64,000 bases of DNA, taken from the NCBI GenBank assembly GCA_017407205.1, contig JAFQXA010000024.1, positions 1-64,000 of the forward strand, read 5' to 3'. The notes beneath the pieces were generated by a model. The model did no database searches. It was given only the letters and a program-made list of their open reading frames with translations, and was not told the DNA's origin. This document shows positions 47,092 to 55,973 of the stretch, piece by piece; positions within the stretch are counted from its first letter, which is position 1; every line of letters starts with the position of its first letter. The translations under genes were made by a program, and so were the position numbers. Origin of the DNA: Clostridia bacterium (lineage in GTDB: Bacteria; Bacillota; Clostridia; Christensenellales; CAG-138).

Positions 47092-49146
47092 TTACGCTTC
47101 CGTTGATTCCTTCTGTTTAATGTTCAAATCTTTTCCAAGAACAATCTTCTGCAAATATGCAAGATCTCTCGAATTTATCTTGCCGTCTTCTGTCACATCT
47201 GCAAGGGCACGGTTTTCACCTTCAAGCTCCTGCATGCCGATAATATGCTTCTGCATGAGTGCAATATCCTTTGAATTTATTTTGTTGTCACCGTTAAGGT
47301 CACCGTCTTTTCCTCCTGTCGGAGGCGGAACCGGCTCGCCTGTGGGCATAGGTGCCGTTGTAGGTGCAGTTGTGGGGTTAAATGTCGGCTCCATAGTAGG
47401 CTCGATTGTCGGCTCTACAGTAGGCTCTATAATAGGCTCTATCGTAGGCTCCACAGTAGGTTCTGCGGTCGGCTCGATTGTAGGCTCTGCAGTAGGCTCA
47501 ATTGTAGGTTCTTCTATCGGATCGTCCGTAGGCTCATCATCACCGGGAGCATCTGCACATTCAAGCTTGTAGCCCCTGAATGTTGTTTCGTCATTGGGCG
47601 CGAAGCTGTCTTTGTGATCATAGCGATAAAAGATGGTCAACCCTTTATTCATGCCCTCAAGTGCATTCGGTGCAAATTCCTGGGGCAAATCGCCCTCGAA
47701 CTCGATCTCAAAAATGTTTTCCGAGTTTGCAAAAGCATACTCACCGATTGTCTTTATTTCAATCGGGAGAAGCACTCTTATAAGGTTTTCACCCTGTGCA
47801 TAGAAAGCGTAATCCCTTATTTTTGTAGTTGTTTGCACTATTTCGCAATCCATAGTCTCTCTTGCAGGGGGGCAAACTATGAGTTCTGTATTATCGCCGT
47901 TATATAAAACGCCGTCATAGGAATTGAAGAATGCGTTACCGGGGATAACCGTTACAGAAGCAAGTGATGAACAGCCCTTGAATACGCCTGTGCCGATAGT
48001 TTCAATACTGTCTGAAACCTCAACGGTTGTGAGACTTATGCAGTCTTCGAGCATAAAGTCATTCATAGCGGTCATCCAAACGCCAAGCTGTATGTTTTCA
48101 AGGCTTGAACAGCCCGAAAATGCGTATGCACCAACTATGTCAACGGATTCGGGAATTGTCATTGTTCTTAAAAGACTGCACTTATAAAACGCATGGCTGC
48201 CTATGTTTGCAAGTGCACCGTAACCGTCCTCACCTGTTTCAAATGCGAAGTCCTCAACTCCTGTACAGCCTGCAAAAGCATAGTCGCGAATTTTCTGAAC
48301 ATCAGCTGAGACAGCAACAGTTGCAAGGGAAGCATTTGACGGACATGCAACCATTTCCGTCATGTCCTTGGTATAAACAATCTGATTGTCGGTTGTGAAG
48401 TTTGCGTTGCCCTCACTTACATAAATGTTTTCAAGTGAGCCGCAGCAGGCAAACGCACCTGCACCGATCTCCGAAACAGAATTTGAAACAGTGATTGCCG
48501 TCAAAGTCGTGTTGCCGTAGAAAGCCTTATCACATATTTTTGTAACGGAAGCAGGCACTTCAAAAGTTGTTACAACAGTTACATCGCCCACACTGCCCAC
48601 ATCCTCCTCAAGCGTAGAGGCTTCTTTAGCGTTTATTGAAGCAACACCTGTAAATGTCTTTACATAGCCTGCAGGATATGTATGGAGCGTTGCACCGTCG
48701 TCTTCATAAAGGACATTGTCTATTATGGAATAATTCATGTTGGAAGCAGAAAACGACATATCATTGAAGCTTGTACAGTTTGCAAAAGCACCCTCACCTA
48801 TTTTTTCAATGCTCGATGAAAGTGTAACCGATGCCAATGAACCGCAATCCATAAAAGCTTCTTTGCCAATCTGTTTTATGCCTTCGCCGATTGTGATTGA
48901 TTCAATATCATTGCAAGCATAAAAAGCACGCTCTGCTATTGCAGTAACGCTTTTTCCGCCAAGTGTGTCCGGGATCGTAACTTTTCCCCTTGCATTCTGT
49001 GCGCACTTTACAATGGTTACGCTGCCGTCACCGTTATCACTGTAGGTATAGTTCCCCTCAACCTCGGCACTCGAAAAAGCCGGGATTACAGCGAGTGAAA
49101 CCGCCATTACCAAAACAGTAATCCATGCAATAATCCTTTTCGTCAT
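47092..49146 (-). CDS. Secreted BspA-type leucine-rich repeat protein with dockerin
   Basis: 684 residues from the ATG at 49146 with GGAGG eight bases upstream; an ATG five codons earlier lacks a site. Signal peptide 1-26 (MTKRIIAWITVLVMAVSL...FSSAE). About a dozen 22-23-residue leucine-rich repeats of the BspA/Treponema type fill ~30-500 (IGKEAFMDCGSLASVTLSSS is one). A Glu-Pro-Thr repeat linker (~530-600, period four to eight residues) leads to a dockerin (GDLNGDNKINSKD, DVTEDGKINSRD). Such proteins usually bind host or polymer surfaces. First gene of the three-gene dockerin operon. Confidence 0.9.
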   Translation of the reverse strand: MTKRIIAWITVLVMAVSLAVIPAFSSAEVEGNYTYSDNGDGSVTIVKCAQNARGKVTIPDTLGGKSVTAIAERAFYACNDIESITIGEGIKQIGKEAFMDCGSLASVTLSSSIEKIGEGAFANCTSFNDMSFSASNMNYSIIDNVLYEDDGATLHTYPAGYVKTFTGVASINAKEASTLEEDVGSVGDVTVVTTFEVPASVTKICDKAFYGNTTLTAITVSNSVSEIGAGAFACCGSLENIYVSEGNANFTTDNQIVYTKDMTEMVACPSNASLATVAVSADVQKIRDYAFAGCTGVEDFAFETGEDGYGALANIGSHAFYKCSLLRTMTIPESVDIVGAYAFSGCSSLENIQLGVWMTAMNDFMLEDCISLTTVEVSDSIETIGTGVFKGCSSLASVTVIPGNAFFNSYDGVLYNGDNTELIVCPPARETMDCEIVQTTTKIRDYAFYAQGENLIRVLLPIEIKTIGEYAFANSENIFEIEFEGDLPQEFAPNALEGMNKGLTIFYRYDHKDSFAPNDETTFRGYKLECADAPGDDEPTDDPIEEPTIEPTAEPTIEPTAEPTVEPTIEPIIEPTVEPTIEPTMEPTFNPTTAPTTAPMPTGEPVPPPTGGKDGDLNGDNKINSKDIALMQKHIIGMQELEGENRALADVTEDGKINSRDLAYLQKIVLGKDLNIKQKESTEA

Positions 49147-49182
49147 TTTGTGCACCTCCATATATTTTATTTACCTAATCTT

Positions 49183-49212
49183 ATTGTAATTTAGTTATAA
49201 ATACCCTGTCAA
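49183..49212 (-). promoter_or_regulatory. Promoter of the dockerin operon
   Basis: On the minus strand TTGACA, an 18-base spacer and TACAAT, about 30 bases upstream of the leucine-rich gene start. Confidence 0.7.
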
Positions 49213-49304
49213 CGAATAAACTAAAATCTCGCCTTTCTTTTTTGTGACAATTTTATGGCAGAGTACCTTTTTTTAACAGTACCTCACTTTTTTGAAATAT
49301 TTGG

Positions 49305-49333
49305 TTGACAACAAAAAAGCGTGGTGGTACAAT
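49305..49333 (+). promoter_or_regulatory. Promoter of the aromatic amino acid operon
   Basis: TTGACA, a 17-base spacer and TACAAT. The start point is predicted near 49340, about 22 bases before the leader peptide ATG and 225 before the DAHP synthase gene. Confidence 0.8.
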
Positions 49334-49361
49334 TCTCGTAATCCATGAAGGAGAAAGTTTG

Positions 49362-49463
49362 ATGAATTCAAAAATCTTCGCAGCTGAATATCGTTTCTTT
49401 AGCTTTACTTACTATTACTTTAGTAAGTCTGCTTTGCGTTTGGCTGAAAATAAGGGTTTTTGA
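49362..49463 (+). CDS. Phe/Tyr-rich leader peptide of the aro operon
   Basis: A 33-codon reading frame, ATG at 49362 and TGA at 49461, with AAGGAG exactly eight bases before the start. Residues 10-20 are YRFFSFTYYYF, eight aromatic codons in eleven. In total six Phe and four Tyr codons are present and no Trp. It sits between the promoter and an intrinsic terminator ahead of the Phe/Tyr biosynthetic operon, as expected of an attenuation leader peptide. It is too short for usual gene finders. Confidence 0.85.
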   Translation: MNSKIFAAEYRFFSFTYYYFSKSALRLAENKGF

Positions 49464-49518
49464 GTTTTAGATGATGATTAAAGGCTTTTACCCCACAGCT
49501 AAGCGCTGTGGGGTTTTT
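49436..49518 (+). promoter_or_regulatory. Attenuator: terminator and competing antiterminator of the aro operon
   Basis: The terminator stem ACCCCACAGC (49490-49499) pairs with GCTGTGGGGT (49505-49514), loop TAAGC, then five T residues. The alternative is GCGTTTGGCTG (49436-49446, inside the leader ORF), which pairs over 11 continuous bp, two of them G-U, with CAGCTAAGCGC (49496-49506), destroying the terminator. GGGT (49454-49457) can also pair with ACCC (49490-49493) inside that structure. The last codon of the Phe/Tyr cluster ends at 49421, 15 bases before the antiterminator strand, so a ribosome stalled there would leave it free. One reaching the stop codon would cover it. Confidence 0.8.
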
Positions 49519-49565
49519 AATTTTGATTATTATATTAAGTTTTAATTATTCAGGAGGAAATAAAA

Positions 49566-50573
49566 ATGATCGTAATTTTAAAGCAGAACCCCGATGCTAA
49601 CCAGCTCAACCGCCTCATTTCATGGCTTCGCGAAAAAGGCATTGATGTTCACGAGACAATCGGTGCATCACAGACTATACTCGGTCTTATAGGTGACACA
49701 CATCATCTTGACATGGACCTTATAACAGCACTCGACATAGTTGATGACGTTCGCCGTGTACAAGAGCCCTACAAGAACGCAAACCGCAAGTTCCATCCTC
49801 GAGACACGGTCATAAAGGTTGGCGACACGCAAATAGGCGGAGGCAATTTAACTCTCATAGCAGGCCCCTGCTCCGTAGAAAGCGAAGAACAGATTTGTGC
49901 AATAGCCGAGAGTGTAAAGAAAAGCGGTGCGACCATGCTTCGCGGCGGTGCTTTCAAGCCCCGTACTTCCCCCTACTCATTCCAGGGTCTTCGCGGTGAG
50001 GGCTTACGCTTGCTCTCAATGGCAAAAAAGCTCACAGGGCTTCCGATAGTAACCGAGATTATGGACATTTCCCAGCTTCCGCTTTTTGACGATGTTGACG
50101 TAATCCAGGTCGGAGCAAGAAATATGCAGAACTTCGAGCTTTTGAAGGCGCTCGGTCAGACGCATAAGCCGATACTTTTAAAACGCGGTTCTTCCTGCAC
50201 ATATGAAGAGCTTTTGATGAGCGCAGAATACATAATGGCAGGCGGAAACGAACAGGTCATACTTTGCGAGCGCGGTATCCGCACATTTGAAAACTACACA
50301 AGAAACACGCTTGACGTTGCAGCAGTTCCCGTACTCAAACAGCTTTCACACCTTCCCGTGATAATAGACCCCAGCCATGCAACAGGCAAGTCAGCACTCG
50401 TTGATTCACTCTCATGTGCAGCCGTTGCAGCAGGTGCTGACGGACTTATAATCGAAGTTCATAACGACCCTGCTCACGCTATGTGTGACGGACCTCAGTC
50501 AATCCGTCCCGAGGCTTTTGATGCACTTGCCAAACGCCTCCGCATAATATCCGATGCAGTTTCTGCAAAATAA
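49566..50573 (+). CDS. aroF: DAHP synthase (3-deoxy-7-phosphoheptulonate synthase), type I beta
   Basis: 335 residues. The N-terminal ~70 residues form the ferredoxin-like/ACT-type regulatory domain seen in the Thermotoga enzyme. The barrel has [50 protein letters not shown] and [10 protein letters not shown] with the PEP and metal sites. It condenses PEP with erythrose 4-phosphate, the entry to the shikimate pathway. AGGAGG precedes the ATG. It is first in the operon after the attenuator and is probably also feedback regulated through the N-terminal domain. Confidence 0.96.
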   Translation: MIVILKQNPDANQLNRLISWLREKGIDVHETIGASQTILGLIGDTHHLDMDLITALDIVDDVRRVQEPYKNANRKFHPRDTVIKVGDTQIGGGNLTLIAGPCSVESEEQICAIAESVKKSGATMLRGGAFKPRTSPYSFQGLRGEGLRLLSMAKKLTGLPIVTEIMDISQLPLFDDVDVIQVGARNMQNFELLKALGQTHKPILLKRGSSCTYEELLMSAEYIMAGGNEQVILCERGIRTFENYTRNTLDVAAVPVLKQLSHLPVIIDPSHATGKSALVDSLSCAAVAAGADGLIIEVHNDPAHAMCDGPQSIRPEAFDALAKRLRIISDAVSAK

Positions 50574-50591
50574 GCGAAAGGAAACCCTATC

Positions 50592-51425
50592 ATGAAAATC
50601 GGTATAATCGGCTTGGGCCTTATAGGCGGCTCAATGGCAAAAAGCATAAAAGCGCATACAGAAAACGCAGTTCTCGGTTTTGACACCAATTCCGAAACGC
50701 TGACAAAAGCACATCTCATTCATGCAATCGACGATGTTCTCACGGTGAAAAACTTGTCAGAATGTGATATAGTAATGATAGCGATAGCACCAAAAGCAAC
50801 TCTTAATTGGGTTGCTGAGAACGCACCGCATCTTGAAGGAACAGTCCTTATCGACCTGTGCGGTATAAAACGCTACCTCCATGACGACATATCACACTTG
50901 GCGCAAGAAAACGGATTTACATATATAGGCGGACATCCCATGGCAGGCAAGGAGGTAAGCGGATTTGAAAACGCTTCCGATCAGCTCTTTAGCGGAGCGT
51001 CAATGATACTCACTCCCGACAGTGCCTCCAAAATAGATGACCTTGAATATTTAAAGCACTTTTTCCTTGAAACAGGCTTTGAAAAAGTTACATTTGCAAG
51101 CTGTGAAGAACACGACAGGATAATATCATACACCTCCCAGCTTGCACACATAACCTCAAGTGCTTATATAAAATCCCCCACAGCGCAGATACACAGCGGT
51201 TTTTCGGCAGGAAGCTATAAGGATATGACGAGAGTTGCAAAGCTTGATGAAGAGCTCTGGACGGATCTTATGCTCGGCAATGCCGACTTTTTGGCAGGAG
51301 AACTGACACTTTTAATAGAAAATCTGAACAAATACCTTGAAGCACTCAAGGCAGGCGACGCACAAGCCTTAAAGGAACTTCTAAAGGAAGGCCGTTTGAA
51401 GAAACTCACAGCCGGAGGAGATTGA
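50592..51425 (+). CDS. tyrA: Prephenate dehydrogenase
   Basis: 277 residues. The Rossmann start GIIGLGLIGGSMAKSIK binds NAD(P). GGHPMAGKEVSGFENA and ISYTSQLAHITSSAY are the catalytic-region motifs. It oxidatively decarboxylates prephenate to 4-hydroxyphenylpyruvate, the tyrosine branch. It has no chorismate mutase or ACT domain attached. It lies 18 bases after DAHP synthase. Confidence 0.95.
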   Translation: MKIGIIGLGLIGGSMAKSIKAHTENAVLGFDTNSETLTKAHLIHAIDDVLTVKNLSECDIVMIAIAPKATLNWVAENAPHLEGTVLIDLCGIKRYLHDDISHLAQENGFTYIGGHPMAGKEVSGFENASDQLFSGASMILTPDSASKIDDLEYLKHFFLETGFEKVTFASCEEHDRIISYTSQLAHITSSAYIKSPTAQIHSGFSAGSYKDMTRVAKLDEELWTDLMLGNADFLAGELTLLIENLNKYLEALKAGDAQALKELLKEGRLKKLTAGGD

Positions 51426-51426
51426 T

Positions 51427-52494
51427 ATGATAAAAAAGCGTGTAAGTATAAATGTAGGCGCAGGTTACGATGTTCACATAGGTCCCGCATTGCTTGATAC
51501 TTGCGGTGAAACTCTAAGGCAAGTTTTGGGAGAGTGCCGTCTTGCGATAATAACCGACTCAAACGTAGAAAGGCTCTATCTCGACAAAGTGAAAAAGAGT
51601 CTTTCATCAAGCGGTTTTGAATCTGTTTCTTTAACATTTCCGGCAGGTGAATCAAGCAAAAACATTTCCACGCTTTCCGCTATTTTGGAATTCTTAGCTG
51701 AAAACAACTTCACACGCAAGGATGCGGTAGTGGCACTTGGCGGAGGTGTCGTCGGTGATATTTGCGGATTTGCATCATCCGTATTCCTTCGCGGTATACG
51801 CTATGTGCAGATTCCGACAACCTTGCTTTCGGCAGTTGACTCATCAGTCGGTGGAAAAACCGCTATCGACCTTGAAGCAGGTAAAAACCTTGCAGGTGCT
51901 TTCAAGCAGCCCGAGGTTGTAATTTGCGATACCGATACACTTTCAACACTCAATGAAACCGAGCTTTCAAACGGTGTAGCAGAATCCGTAAAATACGGCA
52001 TACTTTTCGACAAAGAGCTTTTTGATGAGTTTGCTAAAAGCGATTTAAAATCGCTCCTTGATGATAAGGAAAAGCTTGTTAACATGATAGCACGGTGCGT
52101 TTCCCACAAGGGCAGAATCGTAGAAAAAGATGAGTTTGACAACGGTGAAAGGCGACTTTTAAACCTCGGGCACACAATAGGTCACGCTGTTGAAAAATGC
52201 AGTTCTTTCTCTGTTCCCCACGGTCACGCAGTTGCAATAGGAACAAGCATGATTGCACGCGCAGGCGAAGAAAAGGGGCTCACAGAATGCGGCACATTTG
52301 ATGCTGTGAAAACCGTTCTTGAAAAGTACGCTCTTCCCACATCGTGTGAGTTTTCTTCCTGCGAGCTTTTGTCTTCAAGCCTCAACGACAAAAAGCGAAA
52401 AGGCAATAAAATCGGGCTTGTTATAATTGAAAGTATAGGAAAATGCTACATAAAAGAAGAACCCATCGAAGCTTTGGAAAGTTATATTAAGTAA
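51427..52494 (+). CDS. aroB: 3-Dehydroquinate synthase
   Basis: 355 residues. Motifs: FPAGESSKNISTL, GGGVVGDICGFASSVFLRGI, PTTLLSAVDSSVGGKTAID and the zinc site LNLGHTIGHAVE plus PHGHAVAIG. It converts DAHP to 3-dehydroquinate. GGAGGAG precedes the ATG. One base after tyrA. Confidence 0.97.
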   Translation: MIKKRVSINVGAGYDVHIGPALLDTCGETLRQVLGECRLAIITDSNVERLYLDKVKKSLSSSGFESVSLTFPAGESSKNISTLSAILEFLAENNFTRKDAVVALGGGVVGDICGFASSVFLRGIRYVQIPTTLLSAVDSSVGGKTAIDLEAGKNLAGAFKQPEVVICDTDTLSTLNETELSNGVAESVKYGILFDKELFDEFAKSDLKSLLDDKEKLVNMIARCVSHKGRIVEKDEFDNGERRLLNLGHTIGHAVEKCSSFSVPHGHAVAIGTSMIARAGEEKGLTECGTFDAVKTVLEKYALPTSCEFSSCELLSSSLNDKKRKGNKIGLVIIESIGKCYIKEEPIEALESYIK

Positions 52495-52498
52495 TACC

Positions 52499-53758
52499 AT
52501 GAATATTGAGATTATCCCATCACATACAAAAGGCATTTTACCGGCAATAAGCTCAAAATCGGACGTGCATCGCATAATGATATGCGCGTCCCTTTGTGAT
52601 GCTCCGACAGTAATAAAAAACGTATCACTTTGTGACGACATACTTGCAACGTTAAATTGCATTGAAGCACTCGGCGCACGCGTTGATATAGACAAAGATG
52701 CTCGCACTTTGACTGTGTTCCCAAGCAAAAACAAAATTGAGCACGCAACACTTGATTGCAGGGAAAGCGGATCAACCTTGCGTTTCATGCTTCCCGTAGC
52801 GGCGGCACGCGCAAAAAGCGTTCATTTTACAGGCTGTGGCCGTCTCCCAAGCCGTCCTATCGGAAGCCTTGTTGACACAATGCAGGAAAACGGCATCTCC
52901 TTTTCAGCAAAAAGCTTGCCGCTTGACATTAAAGGTACGCTTTCATGCGGAATATATACACTCCCCGGTAATATCAGCTCACAGTATGTAACGGGGCTCT
53001 TGATTGCACTTTCTGTAACCGAGGGAGAGAGCAAGATTTTTCTTACCTCCCCCCTTGAATCTGCATCATATGTTGACATGACACTTTCAACGCTCAAAAT
53101 TTTCGGAGCAAAAACAGATATAATCGAAAACGGATACATAATACACGGCACAAAAGCGCTCACCTCGCCAAAAAACATAGTTGCAGACGGTGACTGGTCA
53201 AACTCTGCATTCTTCCTGGCGTGCGGTGCAATAAATGGCAATGTAACCTTGTCAGGTCTTGACATAAACTCAAACCAGGGCGATAAAAAAATAATTGAAG
53301 CATTGCAAAAATTCAATGCTTGTATCAAAATAGAAGAAAACGAAATAACCGTTTCAAAAAGCAAATTAAAAGCCACCCAAATAAACCTTGAGGACACGCC
53401 GGATATGCTTCCCATTCTTGCAGTTCTTGCCTCATACTCAGAGGGCGAAAGCAAGTTCGCGGGCGCAAAAAGGCTCCGTCTTAAAGAGAGCGACCGTCTT
53501 GTGTCCGTCACAAACATGATAAACTCTCTCGGCGGAAAAGCCACCATACACGATGACGGAATAAGTGTTACAGGCACCCCCTTAAAAGGCGGAACCGTAA
53601 ATTCTGAAAACGACCATCGCATAGTAATGGCTGCTTCCGTTGCAGGTATAAGCACGCAAGGCAATGTTACCATATCAGGTGCTGAAGCGGTAAATAAATC
53701 GTACCCGACATTCTTTGAAGATTTTAAAGCTTTAGGAGGAAAATTCCATGTCATCTGA
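52499..53758 (+). CDS. aroA: EPSP synthase (3-phosphoshikimate 1-carboxyvinyltransferase)
   Basis: 419 residues. Signature regions: SKSDVHRIMICASL (shikimate site), DCRESGSTLRFMLPVAA, LPSRPIGSLVD, SSQYVTGLLIAL and LRLKESDRL. It adds enolpyruvate from PEP to shikimate 3-phosphate. The ribosome binding site is weak and the gene probably relies on coupling to aroB, four bases upstream. It overlaps aroC by 11 bases. Confidence 0.97.
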   Translation: MNIEIIPSHTKGILPAISSKSDVHRIMICASLCDAPTVIKNVSLCDDILATLNCIEALGARVDIDKDARTLTVFPSKNKIEHATLDCRESGSTLRFMLPVAAARAKSVHFTGCGRLPSRPIGSLVDTMQENGISFSAKSLPLDIKGTLSCGIYTLPGNISSQYVTGLLIALSVTEGESKIFLTSPLESASYVDMTLSTLKIFGAKTDIIENGYIIHGTKALTSPKNIVADGDWSNSAFFLACGAINGNVTLSGLDINSNQGDKKIIEALQKFNACIKIEENEITVSKSKLKATQINLEDTPDMLPILAVLASYSEGESKFAGAKRLRLKESDRLVSVTNMINSLGGKATIHDDGISVTGTPLKGGTVNSENDHRIVMAASVAGISTQGNVTISGAEAVNKSYPTFFEDFKALGGKFHVI

Positions 53759-54824
53759 ATACGGAAAAAACATAAAGATATCAATATTCGGCGAATCACA
53801 CGGCAAGGCAATCGGTGTTAGTATCGACGGTATCCCTGCAGGCGAAGAAATTGACATGGACACGCTTTTATCTTTCATGGCAAGGCGTGCTCCCGGCAGA
53901 AGCAAGCTTGCAACAAAAAGATGTGAAAGTGATACCCCCGTATTCCTTTCAGGGCTGACAAACGGAATAACAAACGGTTTCCCTATCTGTGCAATCATAG
54001 AAAACAGCAATGCACATTCTTCTGACTATGCAGGCTTTGAAATTACACCTCGCCCCTCCCACGCAGACTATGTCGCTTCTCTGCGTTATAACGGCTTTGC
54101 CGATATGCGTGGAAGCGGTCATTTTTCGGGCAGGCTCACAGCTTCCCTTTGCATAGCGGGCGGTATAGCAAAACAGATACTTGCAAAACAAAATATATTT
54201 GTCGGTGCACATATTTCATCAATATGCAATGTAAAAGATTCTTCATTCCCCCTTTATCCCACAAGCGAGCTTTTCAACGAAATTGCAAGCAAGGAGATTG
54301 CCGTAATAGATGACGAAAAGGGCGAAAAAATGAGAGCAGTCATTGAGCAGGCGGCAAGCGAGTGCGACTCGGTTGGCGGAACTGTTGAGTGTGCCGTTGT
54401 AGGTTTCCCCGCGAGTATCGGCTCTCCCATGTTTGACGGAATTGAAAACCGACTTGCCTTGGCACTCTTTGGAATTCCCGCTGTAAAAGGTCTTGAATTT
54501 GGCAGCGGATTTTCTGCAAGTGAAACAAAAGGCTCACAAAACAACGATGCATTTGAAGTTCAAAACGGCAAAGTCGTAACGAAAACAAACAATAACGGCG
54601 GAATAATCGGCGGAATAAGCAACGGTATGCCGATAACGCTTCGTGTGGCATTCAAGCCAACGCCTTCAATAGCCAAGAAGCAAGAAACAGTAAATCTTGA
54701 AACACTTGAAAACACAACCATCTCGATAGGCGGAAGGCACGACCCCTGCATAGTTCTTCGTGCAGTAGCGGTTGTTGAAGCAGTTGTTGCTTCAGTTATG
54801 CTTGACTTACTCCAGGAAAGGTAA
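53748..54824 (+). CDS. aroC: Chorismate synthase
   Basis: 358 residues. FMN and substrate motifs: GESHGKAIGVSIDGIPAG, RAPGRSKLATKR, RGSGHFSGRLTASLC, and the C-terminal GRHDPCIVLRAVAVVEAV. It converts EPSP to chorismate. The GGAGG used for its start lies inside the end of aroA. Confidence 0.97.
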   Translation: MSSEYGKNIKISIFGESHGKAIGVSIDGIPAGEEIDMDTLLSFMARRAPGRSKLATKRCESDTPVFLSGLTNGITNGFPICAIIENSNAHSSDYAGFEITPRPSHADYVASLRYNGFADMRGSGHFSGRLTASLCIAGGIAKQILAKQNIFVGAHISSICNVKDSSFPLYPTSELFNEIASKEIAVIDDEKGEKMRAVIEQAASECDSVGGTVECAVVGFPASIGSPMFDGIENRLALALFGIPAVKGLEFGSGFSASETKGSQNNDAFEVQNGKVVTKTNNNGGIIGGISNGMPITLRVAFKPTPSIAKKQETVNLETLENTTISIGGRHDPCIVLRAVAVVEAVVASVMLDLLQER

Positions 54825-54830
54825 AATAAT

Positions 54831-55973
54831 ATGGATCTTCTTGATATCAGAAACAGAATAGACGCAATAGATGACAAGCTTCTCCCCCTCTTCCTTGAGC
54901 GTATGTCGCTCTCAAAAGAGGTTGCCGAGTATAAAAAAGCAAACAACCTCCCCATTTTGAACCGCACACGCGAACGCGAGATTTTAAAAAGCGTTGCCGA
55001 AAAAAGCGGTGATTTGGAGCAGTTTGCACACCGTCTTTACACAACGATATTTGAACTAAGCCGTGCCTATCAGGACACATTGTGCACACAAGGCGCTTCT
55101 CTTTCCGAGGAAATTTCAAAAGCGCTTGAAAATACATACTCTGCTTTTCCAAAAACAGGTGTTGTAGCCTGCTTCGGCACAGAGGGTGCAAATGCTCAGC
55201 TTGCAGCGGATAAAATGTTCCCACGCGGAGAGCTTGTTTTCTTCAAAACCTTTGAGGGCGTTTTCGATGCCGTTGAAAACGGGCTTTGCGAATTCGGTAT
55301 AATTCCGTTTGAAAACAGCTCAAACGGCTCGGTAAGAGAAACATATGAGCTCCTTTTAAAAAAGAATGTTCATATTGTACGCTCAGAACGCCTTTGCATA
55401 AGACATGAGCTTTTGGCAAAAAAGGGCGCGCGCATTGAGGATATAAAAGAAATCTACTCCCATCCCCAGGCAATCGGACAATGCAGTAGGTTTTTAAAAG
55501 AGCTTGGCAGTAAGGTAAAAATAACTCCCTGCGAAAACACAGCTCAGGCGGCGCAGTATGCTGCAAGCTCAAAAGATAACAGCATTGCTGCAATAGCTTC
55601 ACACGCAAATGCAGAGATTTATAATCTTGCCTCAATTGCAACATCAATACAGGATAGCGATAACAACTACACACGCTTTATATGCATTACGAAAACACCG
55701 AGGCTCTACCCCGGTGCAAACCGCATAAGCCTTATACTCGCCTGTCAGCACAAGCCGGGTGCACTTTATGAAGTGCTTGCAAAATTTGCAGCACTCGAGA
55801 TCAATCTTTTAAAGATTGAAAGCTATCCCATTTTAGGACATGACTTTGAATTTATGTTCTTTTTCGAACTTAGTGCCGACATTACGGACGAAAAGACGGT
55901 AAGTATGCTCGAAAGCCTGAACGGAAGCTGTGAAACTTTCAAGTTCCTCGGCAACTATGAGGAGGTTTTATAA
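54831..55973 (+). CDS. pheA: Chorismate mutase / prephenate dehydratase (P-protein)
   Basis: 380 residues in three domains: AroQ-type chorismate mutase (1-~85; RNRIDAIDDKLLPLFLERM), prephenate dehydratase (~110-285; FGTEGANAQLAADKMF, PFENSSNGSVRETYELL, NNYTRFICI), and a C-terminal ACT domain (~293-370; KPGALYEVLAKFAALEINLLKIESYP) that in the family binds Phe for feedback. Mutase fusion to the dehydratase, not to TyrA, places chorismate mutase on the Phe enzyme. Confidence 0.96.
   Translation: MDLLDIRNRIDAIDDKLLPLFLERMSLSKEVAEYKKANNLPILNRTREREILKSVAEKSGDLEQFAHRLYTTIFELSRAYQDTLCTQGASLSEEISKALENTYSAFPKTGVVACFGTEGANAQLAADKMFPRGELVFFKTFEGVFDAVENGLCEFGIIPFENSSNGSVRETYELLLKKNVHIVRSERLCIRHELLAKKGARIEDIKEIYSHPQAIGQCSRFLKELGSKVKITPCENTAQAAQYAASSKDNSIAAIASHANAEIYNLASIATSIQDSDNNYTRFICITKTPRLYPGANRISLILACQHKPGALYEVLAKFAALEINLLKIESYPILGHDFEFMFFFELSADITDEKTVSMLESLNGSCETFKFLGNYEEVL

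Noticed and set aside
40250-49161. Recent duplication by a mobile element for the two GHL10-like paralogues
   Set aside because: No transposase, terminal repeat or target duplication is seen around them; simple tandem duplication with divergence explains the data.
49316-49340. GTGGTAC in the aro promoter spacer resembles the T-box core
   Set aside because: The CCGCG continuation, specifier loop and nearby terminator are missing, and the stretch lies between -35 and -10, upstream of the transcript start.
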